A stretch of 25,000 bases of DNA, taken from Botryococcus braunii (Eukaryota; Chlorophyta; Trebouxiophyceae). The notes below the pieces were generated by a model. That model did no database searches. It worked only from the letters and a program-made list of their open reading frames with translations, and was not told the origin of the DNA. A program made the position numbers and the translations under genes. Below are positions 1 to 25,000 of this stretch, one piece after another (position 1 is the first letter of the stretch; each line of letters begins with the position of its first letter). The stretch is from contig KV908370.1 in NCBI GenBank assembly GCA_002005505.1, positions 42,501 through 67,500 on the forward strand, read 5' to 3'.

Positions 1-24
1 TTTTTTTGGGGGGGGGGGGGGGGG
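1..24 (+). repeat. Homopolymer T then G at window edge
   Basis: Seven T followed by seventeen G. Similar poly-G/poly-C blocks flank several arrays in the window. Confidence 0.9.
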
Positions 25-859
25 TGCAGGACCACACTGTTTTCTGCATCAGCTTGTGACACATGGACAAGCATATGCGGATTCTGAGACGCTAGATGAT
101 CCCAAACCATTCTGCATGCCACAGCCATGACTGGACATGTCTATTTGTCGCAGACTTGCAAATCATGTAAAGGACCAGATCCCCTTGAGGTGCCGCAACC
201 CCATATCACTTGTTGAAGACACAATCTCTACTAGACGACAGCCGGTCTCACAGCATGGACCAAGTACCTTCAAATACAACCAGTCCAATTCAAAATAAAT
301 GGAAAAAGACGTTTAAAGAAGGAAAAATGCCAAACTCCGATCGCCATACAATGAAAATGCTGGGGTTCTCGCGCACGCTTGTTGGTTGCATTTAAAGTCA
401 ATTGCTGTGTTTTGAAGCCTTCTAAACAACGATGAGAGGAGGATGGTATGGGCTCTTATCCATAAAGAAATCTCAGAATGTGTCCTCTGCACCCTTTCAA
501 CAAAAATAAATACCAAGCGAATACATATCTCATGTCCAAGTGAGCCACAAATAGAGCTCCCCCCAGACTACCAGCTGGCTCAATCTTTCGACCAGGCTGG
601 CTGGCAAACAACAGCGCTTGCGTTCCAAACCAACATCTGTTCTTTGATCAAATATCCTACCAGGCTCACACCTATGGCAGCCTTTTCAGCTGCCAACTAT
701 CTGCACACAGAGTGTGGATAGTAAGGGTGGGCCCTGACATCTGATCCACCCAGAACCACTACTAAACGGTTCTCTATCCTCCCCATTTTCGCCTCCCTCC
801 ATGCAAGTCCCGCAGCATGCAGCTATACAGTAGATAATTAGAGGCCCTGTTATCCCTCT
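25..859. other. No gene seen (3' flank of the Rab gene)
   Basis: Mixed-composition sequence with short overlapping frames on both strands and no family motif. It lies just downstream of the Rab stop codon (minus strand), so the Rab 3' UTR should occupy its right-hand part. I cannot place a polyadenylation site with confidence. Confidence 0.5.
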
Positions 860-2868
<2,009 letters not shown>

Positions 2869-3265
2869 ATGCTAAGCAATCAACTGCGCGCTGAAGGAAG
2901 ATACCCCGATGTCTAAAATTGCCGGAGTATTCCTTCAAAACGCCAAAGCCAATCACGTCCGCCAATCCTACAAGACCTGCTCTGAGATTGCAGGCGGTTG
3001 TATATTCCCTAATTGTGTACTCGAGACTCGCTAGCCAGTCGAAATATGTCTCGAAGCGTAGTACGGGTAGTGGAGGAACAGCATTATAGTGTTTTACCCA
3101 GCCCCGATCTCTGAGTCAGAAGCTGGGACTGACATCTGGATATCGGAGCCCATTTCATAGAATTATGCCGCGTCAGCAAATGCCGGCCGGAGGCGGGCGG
3201 GAAGGCCCCAATCTTTCGGGTATACCGAGGTCACCCTCGGTCACCCGGGTCAGACTCACCCCACC
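2869..3265. other. 5' flank of the Rab gene; no other gene seen
   Basis: Unique sequence between the Rab start codon (minus strand, 2868) and the pyrimidine tract. It must hold the Rab 5' leader and core promoter. I see no clear TATA box in the first 100 bases upstream. Confidence 0.4.
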
Positions 3266-4650
<1,385 letters not shown>

Positions 4651-7600
4651 AAAGTCTTCTTGACCTTTTAGTTTTCTTGCTGCGGAGTGGAGATTCTTTC
4701 TCGTTTTTGTCTTGTAAGACACGTGGCCTGGAGTGTTCTTGGATTCTACTGTTGCTATATATACGCGTTAGCAGGGCATTGTCACGTGGCACGACTAATT
4801 TTTGTTTTGTTGTCTTTTGTGTTTCTGATTTATGACAGTGCCCTGAAAGTGTACCTCTTGTTTTCCTTAAATACTAGAGCTTGGACGTGGAAGGATGGAG
4901 TAAGTTTGCGGGGTAGTATGCTGAGTGGAGCCGACTCTTGCACGTGTCCCTTTTTTTTTGAGAAAGAATAAGAGGGGGGAGGGGGAGGCAATGGAATAGA
5001 GAACATTGCATTTGGTCAGGTTCAAACATTGTCAGCATCCATAGGCTTAAGAATTCACATGATCTCGGTGCTGCTGTGAATGTGAATGTCGACACAGCAT
5101 CTTTCGGGGGTTGCTTGGCAATGTTTTTGACGATGCTCCTCGACGCTCTGCGCTTGTGATGACGTTTCCAGATTCCAATCAAAGTTTTCTGCTGCTTACT
5201 TCGACCCGGGGCCGTGAGCATGTCGACACGTGACTGTTAGCTAAACCCTATAGGGCACCGGGGGCCTGAGACTGATATTTTGCACTTACCTTTTAACCGA
5301 GTCCAGGCATGCTTATCCGTGCTCGTATGCGACGGGTTTGTTTTGGGGTGGAAAGCTCAGGAAATTATCAAACAATTTGTTGGTTCAAATCCCCTCGTCA
5401 GAGCTCCAGGGGTAACGAAACCGGCTATCAAGCCCATGCCGTGTTGTTATCAGGAAGTCCAGTGGCATGGCAACTTTGCAGTCGCCAAGACTCATGGGCA
5501 GTTGGCTATCACGGCATTCTGTGGGGTCTCTAGAGATCTCAAACCCCATCTTCCCTGCGCGAATGTGTGTTGGTGGGGGTGTGTGTGTGCGTGGGGGGGG
5601 GGGGGGGGGCGCACGCGCACGTGCCAGGGGGAAGGGGGTCCGGACCATTTGCATTCGAACGCATTATATGCGACATTCGGAGGCGTGTGCCTTGGGCTTC
5701 GTGGCGCATCTCCAAGGCCTTCTGAAAAGCCAGCTTTGCACAGGAAGATGCAGAATTCTTCGAAGGATATTTTGTCTTTTGTCAAGTCCTTTTCAGGTTC
5801 GCTGCAGCAGCTGCGAACCACCAGCCCATGCTTGCCGGATGTTATGTAATGCGTCTCAAGTTGCACCACTCTCGAGCCTAGCTAGCGCACTCTTCCTGCA
5901 CTTGGAAAAAACTCCCGAAGATGGCGCACTTCAAGTTCTACTCTTCTCAGGCCTTGGGGTGGATTCAGTAGATGGGGGAATTCCTCCCTATAGCTAGGTT
6001 TCCAGCAACAAGCTTCCCAAAGATGGAGTACCGCAAATTTACTTTTTCAGGGTGGATCCATTGAAAGGGGTCTCGCGCAAAAAGCAAATATGGGTAAAAG
6101 TTCTGAAAATTTGCACACAATGGGCCTGAAGCATCCAGCCATACGCATTGTTTACCGTCAGCGCCAGTTTCACAAACTCTGTATCTCTCAAGACCATTAC
6201 ATTACATGCATGTAATCATTATAATGGTGTTGCATATGCAAGTCAACATCGAACCATCGACACATGCATTTCAACGACGAGCTCTGAGCCATTCTATCAC
6301 ATATCACATAGCTGCCACATCCCTTTTCAATTACAGACACGTCAACACTCTCAAATTCTAATTGCAAAAGTACTTTTGCGGAACCTCTCTGAACACGACT
6401 ACTGCCAGCCCCGCAACCATATGAGTGCGTGTAGTGCTGCTCTTTGTATACCCTATGCATGAGCAGCAGTCACAAGTTAACTCATTAGGTGAGTCACCTA
6501 CAATCCCCGAAACATCAACAGAACACGATCTTGATACGACATGGAAGGTGACATTGCTCATTAATTCACCTGCATAGCTCCTCTACTAACCATGATGCGT
6601 TTCGAACGTCCAGCCTTCTGCTGCAGTCCATGCCGTGCACAAACATGGTCCCAACAATCCTTGTACTTCAAAATTTAGGCCAACTCATTGGGCTTACTTG
6701 ACTGCCAGATTACGCCTGTCACGATGCAGGTTCACTTCTGAACTGCCAATGCAAAAACTGCCACAGACAAGCCTTCACCATGGCAATGGCCATTCCCTTG
6801 GCGTCTAAAACAAACACACAAATTCCGCGACACTATGCATACATGAAAACATAGGAAAGTGAATATTTCACATGTTGTTTATGGTGGGTTAGTCTGGAAT
6901 TCATGGATCGTGTGGACAAGGCATGGAAAAGCACACTGAAACACTCAATCAAACCAAAGCATACTGCCCCAACCCTTGTAAATGAGGTCCATCATCTAGG
7001 AATGGTGCATGAATTAGGAAACTTTGTCATGTAGCAATGGAAGCCTCAGTATTGATTAATGATGACCATCCCCTAGCCCTCAACCCTACTCATTTCAAAT
7101 GGACAGCAAGATTTGAGGCCATAAGCCTATCATAGCAAAGTTGCAGTCGCTCGACCGCACGACTTATAAGACGGACCAATAGAGCAACAAATCGCAGTGG
7201 TCCATGGGTCAGCCAACCCATGGGCTTGTGATTACTCATGAGGCCACATGCGTAAGCCTGTACATATGTTCCAGGAACATCTCCACGCAAGGTCTGCTTG
7301 CAATACATTCTAACCGCAAGCCAACCACATCCCGCAGGTTGCAGCTTTACACACATGATTGCAAAGCCCGTCACAAGTTTCAAGGTAACACATTCTGCCC
7401 TTAACCTCATCAAAGTTGGTGCCCCTCGTACCATTCGGCTTTGTTCTCCCTTGGGAGTTGGCAAAGGAGCTGGTGCCCACTGAATTAGCAAGGTGCTACT
7501 CACCTCTTCCAAACAGGCAACTACCAATAATCAGCCCGCTTAGGTCTGGTACAATACCCAGATGTCCACAGAGCGATACACACTGGTGCAAGCTGAGGCA

Positions 7601-8884
7601 TGCAGCTTGGTGGACATTATTTATTATGGAAAGCCCCTGAGCATGCAATAGGTTGGAAAGCCAGATATGCACCTCAACCCGCTCCCATCCTTTTGAACTT
7701 TAGAGCCACAAGCCACACCAATAGTGTTGCCAGTTGTCATAGCAAAACCACCCCGTACATCACTACATTGTGGCCCCTTGCAAAAGAAACGCAGAAAACA
7801 ACACGGTCGAGATGCATAGCAGTTAGAAAGAGACCGTGCTTTGCTTGGGCCTTGGATTACTGAGCCGCGGAAAATGCTCTAGGGCAATTTCCCTGGCAAC
7901 CTTTGCAACCTCTTAGAGTTGATGGTACCCATAACTTTATCAACACATTGTTTGTTCAAGAAATGCCAAGTCTACAACCACCAGGAAAGAGAGAGGGTCA
8001 GCTCTAAGCTTTGCTCCAAATTCGTTGTAGGCCAGTACCTCAATGCATGATCACCTTAGGCGAGCCTTCCATACTGAACTCTGAGAGGTTCTAGCCTCTA
8101 TCATCTGGTCTATTCTTGAACTTCAAGAACTTGACATTCTCAAAATTACTTACAAACCACCTTAACTATACTCCGAATCTGGGACACATCCTGCATTCTT
8201 CTCGCACAGCTCCCCTGCCAACACTCACTGCAACTACCTCTTTTGGGAGCTGCAGCGCAGCAACACGCACCTCGGAACATCACGAACAGAAATTTGCAGA
8301 GCCGACGAATTTCATATCCCCCCTTCAATGGTTAGTCACTGGAAAGCTGCGCAGACCGTCATAGACATCTGCTCTGTCCACCATAGAATCCAATAGACAA
8401 TGGCTTTACTCGCGAATACAAGCTCTGGGTCAGGTTATACTTCGAGCCAGATGCAGCAACGTAGACAGCCTTACCCTGTAGTTCATTCGGTCCTGCAGTA
8501 ACATCCAAATAAAGTATCAGCAGATTTGTAAGCCCAGAACACAAGGCCACTGCAACCACTTTTAGGACATTTTGTCAGAAGGACATGCTGTCAGCAAGAA
8601 ACTGCGTTACATGCATTTTTGCAATAAACGTCGATATGTGTGCTTGAATAGGCTGAATTAAACACATGCTTTCAAGTGGTAAGGAAACTTCTATTGTCAA
8701 CGCAGTGTGATGCTTGACACTTGATCTGGTCACCAGTATTGCTGTTTCTACACCTGATGGAATGGTTCCAAAGGGACGGTGCAAAGTGAACTGATATGTA
8801 TAGAAACTTTCTGTCAGTGGTCACGTGGAAGCCGGCTTTGCACCACCAGAAACACATACTGCATCTCAAAAGTCCAACCCGTAC
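4651..8884. other. Region without a confident gene; scattered weak minus-strand exon candidates
   Basis: No plus-strand frame shows family motifs. Minus-strand stretches that look exon-like (acceptor, open frame, donor, phase 0) are 8214-8161 (opens GSCARRMQDV, donor GTGGTT) and 7479-7432 (opens WAPAPLPTPK, donor GTACGA). Another possible coding stretch ends RLMASNLAVHLK and stops near 7109. These could be further exons of the RS/GYF gene, but length and similarity are too weak to chain them. TATATATA at 4756-4763 and a plant-type telo-box (AAACCCTA, near 5244) are isolated motifs. A 16-bp perfect palindrome, ATTACATGCATGTAAT, lies at 6201-6216. Confidence 0.3.
5594..5610 (+). repeat. Poly-G run
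   Basis: About seventeen G, preceded by an interrupted GT/G-rich stretch and followed by GCACGCGCACG. Non-coding appearance. Confidence 0.8.
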
Positions 8885-14483
<5,599 letters not shown>

Positions 14484-17400
14484 AGTGGACGGCAGCGCCG
14501 TCCCAGTCTCTTCAGAGTTCTGCGGGGTCCTTTTGTGGAGTCTGGACGCTAGTTCACGCGAAAACTGTATGCCTATGCAGAACCAAGCCGTGCTACTTTA
14601 CAACCTGCAACATAGCAGCAAGGTAAATCCTGATTTCAACTTCCAGAACAATCTTCCTTTGGAAAATTATCACAGAGACACCGTAACAAGCATGAGGAGA
14701 CATACAGCAGCGGAAAGTTCACTGAAAACTCCGTAGCTAAGCCCGGCGGTACTCCAGCTGGGGGATTTCAGACAGAAACGCTCTAGACAGAAAGCCACAA
14801 TCAGTATGAATTGCACCGTTGTTCTCTGAGCAGTCTTCTAAGAACAGAGGGAAAATTGTGGCAGCCAACCGTGCGTTGCTCACGTCACTGAGGTAAAGCC
14901 GTAAGAAAAATCATGGGTCGAAGCGGAGCATCTGAACAGCGACTCACGCTAATAGAATTCAAAGGACCTACTACGCCCCCCTAATGCGTCTTCTACAAAC
15001 CTCGGGAACGAAAAGTACGGTCAACCAATATCGAGGCCAAGACGCAGAGGCACATAACAAACCACGAGCAAAACCGGCATAAAAGTAGGATGAGTACTTA
15101 GGAGTAACAAACGAGCGTCTGCATGCTCGGGCAACTTGCAGAATGCGTAATAGCAGACCGCAACCCCGACAGATCCAAGTTGCTACCCGTGTCCGATCAA
15201 ATACTCCTTAGACTCCGAATCAGATGGGTGTAAGAAAACTAAACGGACAAAAGAGAATGAAGACGGCGCCCCATCGCCTGCGGTGAGAGTGTTTAGCGCA
15301 CACCTTAGACAGCCTGCAGGCCGAGAGGAAAACCACGCTGCCCCACGCACGACCGTAAATGTGCTCCGCCAGCCTAACGTTGCAAAAGGGCATACTGAAC
15401 GCACTTCTGAAGCCTCACCAAGAGATTAAGCATTGCCCCATCGCAATCTCTTCTCATCAGCAATCGTTGGCTTGCACTAGGCTTCCCGAGGTCTTCCAAC
15501 AGAAGTGGCAGGGTTTGGTGACGAGAGTCGCCGACTCGCATGCTCCCCCGAAGAACCGGGCAGGCAGGTCACGTGAGAGGACAGAGCAAAATTACCAAGC
15601 AAAAGGAAGGATGTTGTTTCATGTACTTACTTTAGGCCTGAAACTAGCAGGCGAGCGAAAACTGAAATCACAGTGGACAGGAGGTGCACAATATCGTAGA
15701 AAGAGTGGAAAGTTGAACATGAAGGATATTGCTCATGTAAAAGCCTGACACTGGCAGGCGAGTGTAATCTGAACTATCGCAGTGCACAGCATAGACCAGG
15801 GCCATGCTCCAATTGCAGCTGGCACGCATCATTGGTACAGGCCCAGGCCCGTACCAATTGGCAGGATCCTAGGTTAACTGACCATGAAAAGTTGACCTGA
15901 CAGATCTCTAGACCTGTTTTGTAGCGAAAGCTCGACCTTGAGCTCTGATTTAGAACATGGTAGGAAGCACAGAGTTATGGAGCATTGCCTGATCATATCG
16001 TTCGGCGTCAAGCTTTGAGGGCACCGTGACCAAGATTTCAGTCGGTGGTACTTTTGGCATAGATCCAGCCTTACATCATTTCCAGCATCAAGCACGTAGA
16101 GACTTGGTGGGATGACGTTTTATGTTACCAAAGAGTGTCAAAAGGGAGAAGGGACCAGGGCGTGTGTAGGTCTGATGGTACTGAAGGACGCGCCAGACAC
16201 TGCCATGTTTTAAATGCACTCGACACCTCGGTCAAGGCCAGGTGTTCAAAACCACTTTCTGCTTTTACGAAATGTGAAATCCGTATACCCTGGTTTCTCC
16301 AGAAACGAAACGTCACGGCTTCTGGAAGCTCATGAAACCTCACGAACCTGCCTGCATGTAAATTTCTTGTACAGCATTCTGCATTTCAGCATTTCTGTAC
16401 TGCATGTACCGGTCAGGATGTATCGTAAACTGATCGATCAAACTGCAAAATGCAGAAACGAAACGTATCGCTGCTTCATCGACGAAACGTTTTGTGGTTT
16501 CGGTCACAGCCCTGATTGACACACGCCGTCAATGTCGGCACAAGTGCAACTGCCATTCATAAACTTGAAGGTGCTGCTAAATCACGAATTTACAGGGTGC
16601 GGCTGAGATGCTGGTAAGCTATGGTCAATGGACAGGTAGGGTGCGGTTCTGGTCACCACAGTCTGGGGCTGCTAGCTACCAGCACCAGATGTATCTATAG
16701 ATGGCGTCGAGGGACAGAAGTTCATCCAAAGCATTCATGACATGCAACCGAGGTCCTTGAGTCATGACTGACCAGCTTGCAGTGGCATTCCCACGCGTAG
16801 GTTCCTATATATACCGGCAACGCTCGCGCATGTGATTTCTTTTGGGATATGGGTATGCCCTGATCAGACCCTACGATGATCGAGTGATGTGATGTGCGAG
16901 CGGTGATGGAACCTATACCTTTCGGAACAAATTGTTAGTAGCAGGTTAAAAGCGCAGCGGTTACATTAAAAATGTAAGAGGGAACCCACCGATACCGGAT
17001 CCCAATACTGTAGTACACTAGTACACAAGTGGGGGTACTTGCAGGTACCCAATTGATCAAGATGCATGCCTAGTGTCCTAGTGTCTGGCTGGTTTGGTGG
17101 GTGGTAACAACAACTTAAGGCTTATCTTTTCCTTCCAAGCCTGTCTTTTCCTGTTCGGCTCTGCAGCTGATCCGGGAGCGTTCTCCCCTTTGTAGTTCTT
17201 CGTCGTCTTCTTCTTCTGCTAGCCTAGACAGATCTGATCACCCGATAGGGGGAACAGTCTCGTGAGACTGGGTGGATGGACCGAGAGGTCCCTGACATGT
17301 CTATTTATGGATGCAGTTGCCCCTGCCCCCCTCCCCTCCCCGCAGGGTTGGTAGAGGTGGTAGAGGGTATCGTCAGTATTTACTTGCGATATATGACGTG

Positions 17401-17531
17401 AATTGGTGGATCATCAATATCGTTAGTACTTCGTTATAATGAATAACGCAGTTCGGTGCTAAGGGGAGCCTAGCAGCACGGCTGTACAGCATGTACAAGT
17501 ACAGCTGCTGATGACCCGCGGGTCGGCCGAG

Positions 17532-18032
17532 TCACACGGCTCCACTGCCGCTGTAGGGTGATGTTCTAGAATTCTTCGCCTTCTTCACGTCGGTGACACC
17601 CTTGCACCTGCTAAGAAATGGCAAGTCCTTCAGATCTTTTGCTTCATCTCGGTCACACCGTTGCGCCTGCTTAAGAAATGACAAGTCCTTCATGATCTCC
17701 TGGTTCAAAGCTGTAATTTTTCCTCGGTGACACCGTTGCACTTGGTTAACAATTGACAAGGCTCTCAGAGTGTTCTGATCCTGGAGGAGGAGGAACTTCT
17801 CCTTCCAAGAGGAAGGACAATAAAAGGGCGCAGAGCTTGAGAGGCACATGTTTTTGGTGTGGTCGAGCTTTGCCATTGGCTGGGAGTTGACTGGGAGACA
17901 ATTAACCCTCCCCCGTGTAAACAAGTTCTTACGCAGACACATGTTTTGCATGTCCCAATAGAACGGAGACAGAGACCAGAGGGACATACCCAAAAGCGAT
18001 AAGGCACCCAAAATCCACCTCAGAACCCACAA
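17532..18032 (-). CDS. Doubtful 166-codon frame with hydrophobic N-terminus and internal repeats
   Basis: I do not recognise this protein. It starts with a hydrophobic stretch (about residues 2-26, WVLRWILGALSLLGMSLWSL and following) that could be a signal peptide or anchor. A Cys- and Ser-containing middle part follows, and the C-terminal half carries related segments such as DLSFLKQAQRCDR and ALSIVNQVQRCHR. The repeats exist at DNA level (starts near 17591, 17650 and 17725). A one-base length difference between the first two shifts the frame, so the third protein copy diverges (DLPFLSRCKGV). That argues against strong coding constraint. It may be a chance frame over a small tandem repeat, or a short species-specific gene. 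Confidence 0.22.
   Translation of the reverse strand: MWVLRWILGALSLLGMSLWSLSPFYWDMQNMCLRKNLFTRGRVNCLPVNSQPMAKLDHTKNMCLSSSAPFYCPSSWKEKFLLLQDQNTLRALSIVNQVQRCHRGKITALNQEIMKDLSFLKQAQRCDRDEAKDLKDLPFLSRCKGVTDVKKAKNSRTSPYSGSGAV
17591..17760. repeat. Imperfect tandem repeat, about 60-75 bp, three copies
   Basis: Copies share CGGT[G/C]ACACC[C/G]TTGC and a following AAGAAATG.CAAGTCCTTCA-like segment. They start near 17591, 17650 and 17725. The third copy is the most diverged. Confidence 0.7.
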
Positions 18033-18726
18033 TCCCGAACCTCACGTGCCATTAATGCAGTCCCCGCAACCTGCATTTTTAGACGGAAATTGGACATGGG
18101 CAACCCCTTCCAGGCTATCTACAATGCACATGTTTTGTAGAGAGAAGATAAGGGAACTGCACACAGGCACGTGTAAGCACACATGCGCGCTCGCGCACCA
18201 ATGTTCATTGCAACGTTGCCAATGCCAACGGACGTGGAGCCCTTACTCCATTGCCGACGGTCTGGTGCACATGGTACCGTTGTACTCAGGGTACTAGGGT
18301 TGCTACCGTGGTTTGGCACATGAAAACTTGATTTGGCACTCTAGATCAGCAGAATATAGTCCCGGGTTGTTCCGGGTATGATCTAGTTCTGTATTTGCAT
18401 CTTAAGATTATGAACTATGAGAAGGAATTGGCATATCGCCATTGTTAGGAGCATCGCAGAATTGACAACAGTTCGCTTATTCGGGACCGGCTGTGATCAG
18501 TCCCTTAGATAGAGATTCCTTGTTGGTCTGAATCTGCATTTAAGCACATTTCAAACTAAAATCAAATGAGCTACTCCACAGTACACATGCAGCATAAGTT
18601 GAGTCTGCCACGTTTTAGTTGCTCTGCCGAATTCCATATGTGCATGGCCGAGTAATTCGCGAGGCCCAACATGACATCGCCATCCTATCTTATCCTATTT
18701 CAGGGAATCAGCGACTTCTTTAGCAC

Positions 18727-18733
18727 TATAAAT
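18727..18733 (+). promoter_or_regulatory. Candidate TATA box of the S2P gene
   Basis: TATAAAT lies 42 bases before the proposed S2P start codon at 18775. A start site about 30 bases downstream would leave a very short 5' leader. The only evidence is sequence match and position; the gene could have another, non-coding first exon further upstream. Confidence 0.35.
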
Positions 18734-18774
18734 CTTCACTGTGGCCCTGTTTAAGGCCGGTAGCGTCTTATCGT

Positions 18775-25000
<6,226 letters not shown>

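Larger units (their letters stand above)
14484..18774. other. Divergent intergenic region
   Basis: This 4.3 kb separates the start of the minus-strand RS/GYF gene from the start of the plus-strand S2P gene, so both promoters should be here. A related pair of about 45-bp segments occurs at 15636 and 15741 (CCTGA[A/C]ACT[A/G]GCAGGCGAG). TATATATA at 16806-16813 is an isolated TATA-like motif. Apart from the doubtful frame at 17532-18032 I see no gene. Confidence 0.45.

Noticed and set aside
5381..5393. GGTTCAAATCCCC resembling a tRNA T-loop
   Set aside because: The flanks do not form a T stem or acceptor stem, and the only A-box-like sequence is too close.
7090..7527. 145-codon minus-strand frame
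   Set aside because: As a whole it has no family motif, and an internal exon-like piece (7479-7432) uses splice sites that break it. At most short parts are coding.

Overview
This window is eukaryotic nuclear DNA. It has long introns with GT-AG boundaries, very large simple-sequence arrays, no operon structure and almost no long clean open reading frames. I rebuilt three multi-exon genes by finding conserved protein motifs, joining exons in phase and checking splice sites. Gene types, intron density and composition fit a green-lineage organism, perhaps a streptophyte or other green alga with a large repeat-rich genome. That placement is inference; the three families do not fix the taxon.

Layout. 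(1) 860-2868, minus strand: a complete six-exon Rab18/RabC-type small GTPase of 199 residues with every G motif and a C-terminal Cys-Cys. Its last intron holds about 520 bp of C-runs, (CT)n and (CA)n. (2) 3266-4650: about 1.4 kb of nearly pure pyrimidine tract plus (CA)n, upstream of the Rab gene. (3) 4651-8880: mostly non-coding, with a few weak minus-strand exon candidates. (4) 8885-14483, minus strand: a long gene whose first exon encodes a 407-residue charged, disordered N-terminus. RS-rich, proline-rich and GYF-like segments follow; the 3' end is not resolved. (5) 14484-18774: a 4.3-kb divergent intergenic region with one doubtful 166-codon reading frame. (6) 18775 to the right edge, plus strand: the first six exons of a site-2 protease (S2P, M50-type intramembrane metalloprotease). 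It has the HExxH zinc motif and the W-H-N segment; the C-terminal part with the third metal ligand lies beyond the window.

Functionally these are housekeeping genes of separate systems: membrane traffic and lipid droplet/ER (Rab18), nuclear RNA or chromatin (RS/GYF protein), and ER/Golgi regulated intramembrane proteolysis (S2P). Nothing suggests joint action. The most unusual material is in the introns. The S2P HExxH motif is cut by an intron. A minisatellite in that intron carries decoy copies of the downstream 3' splice site. The next intron holds a partial duplicate of exon 4. Nearly the whole of one RS/GYF-gene intron is microsatellite, and a GC-rich minisatellite near the right end contains one inverted unit. 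I found no rRNA, convincing tRNA, CRISPR array or intact transposon.
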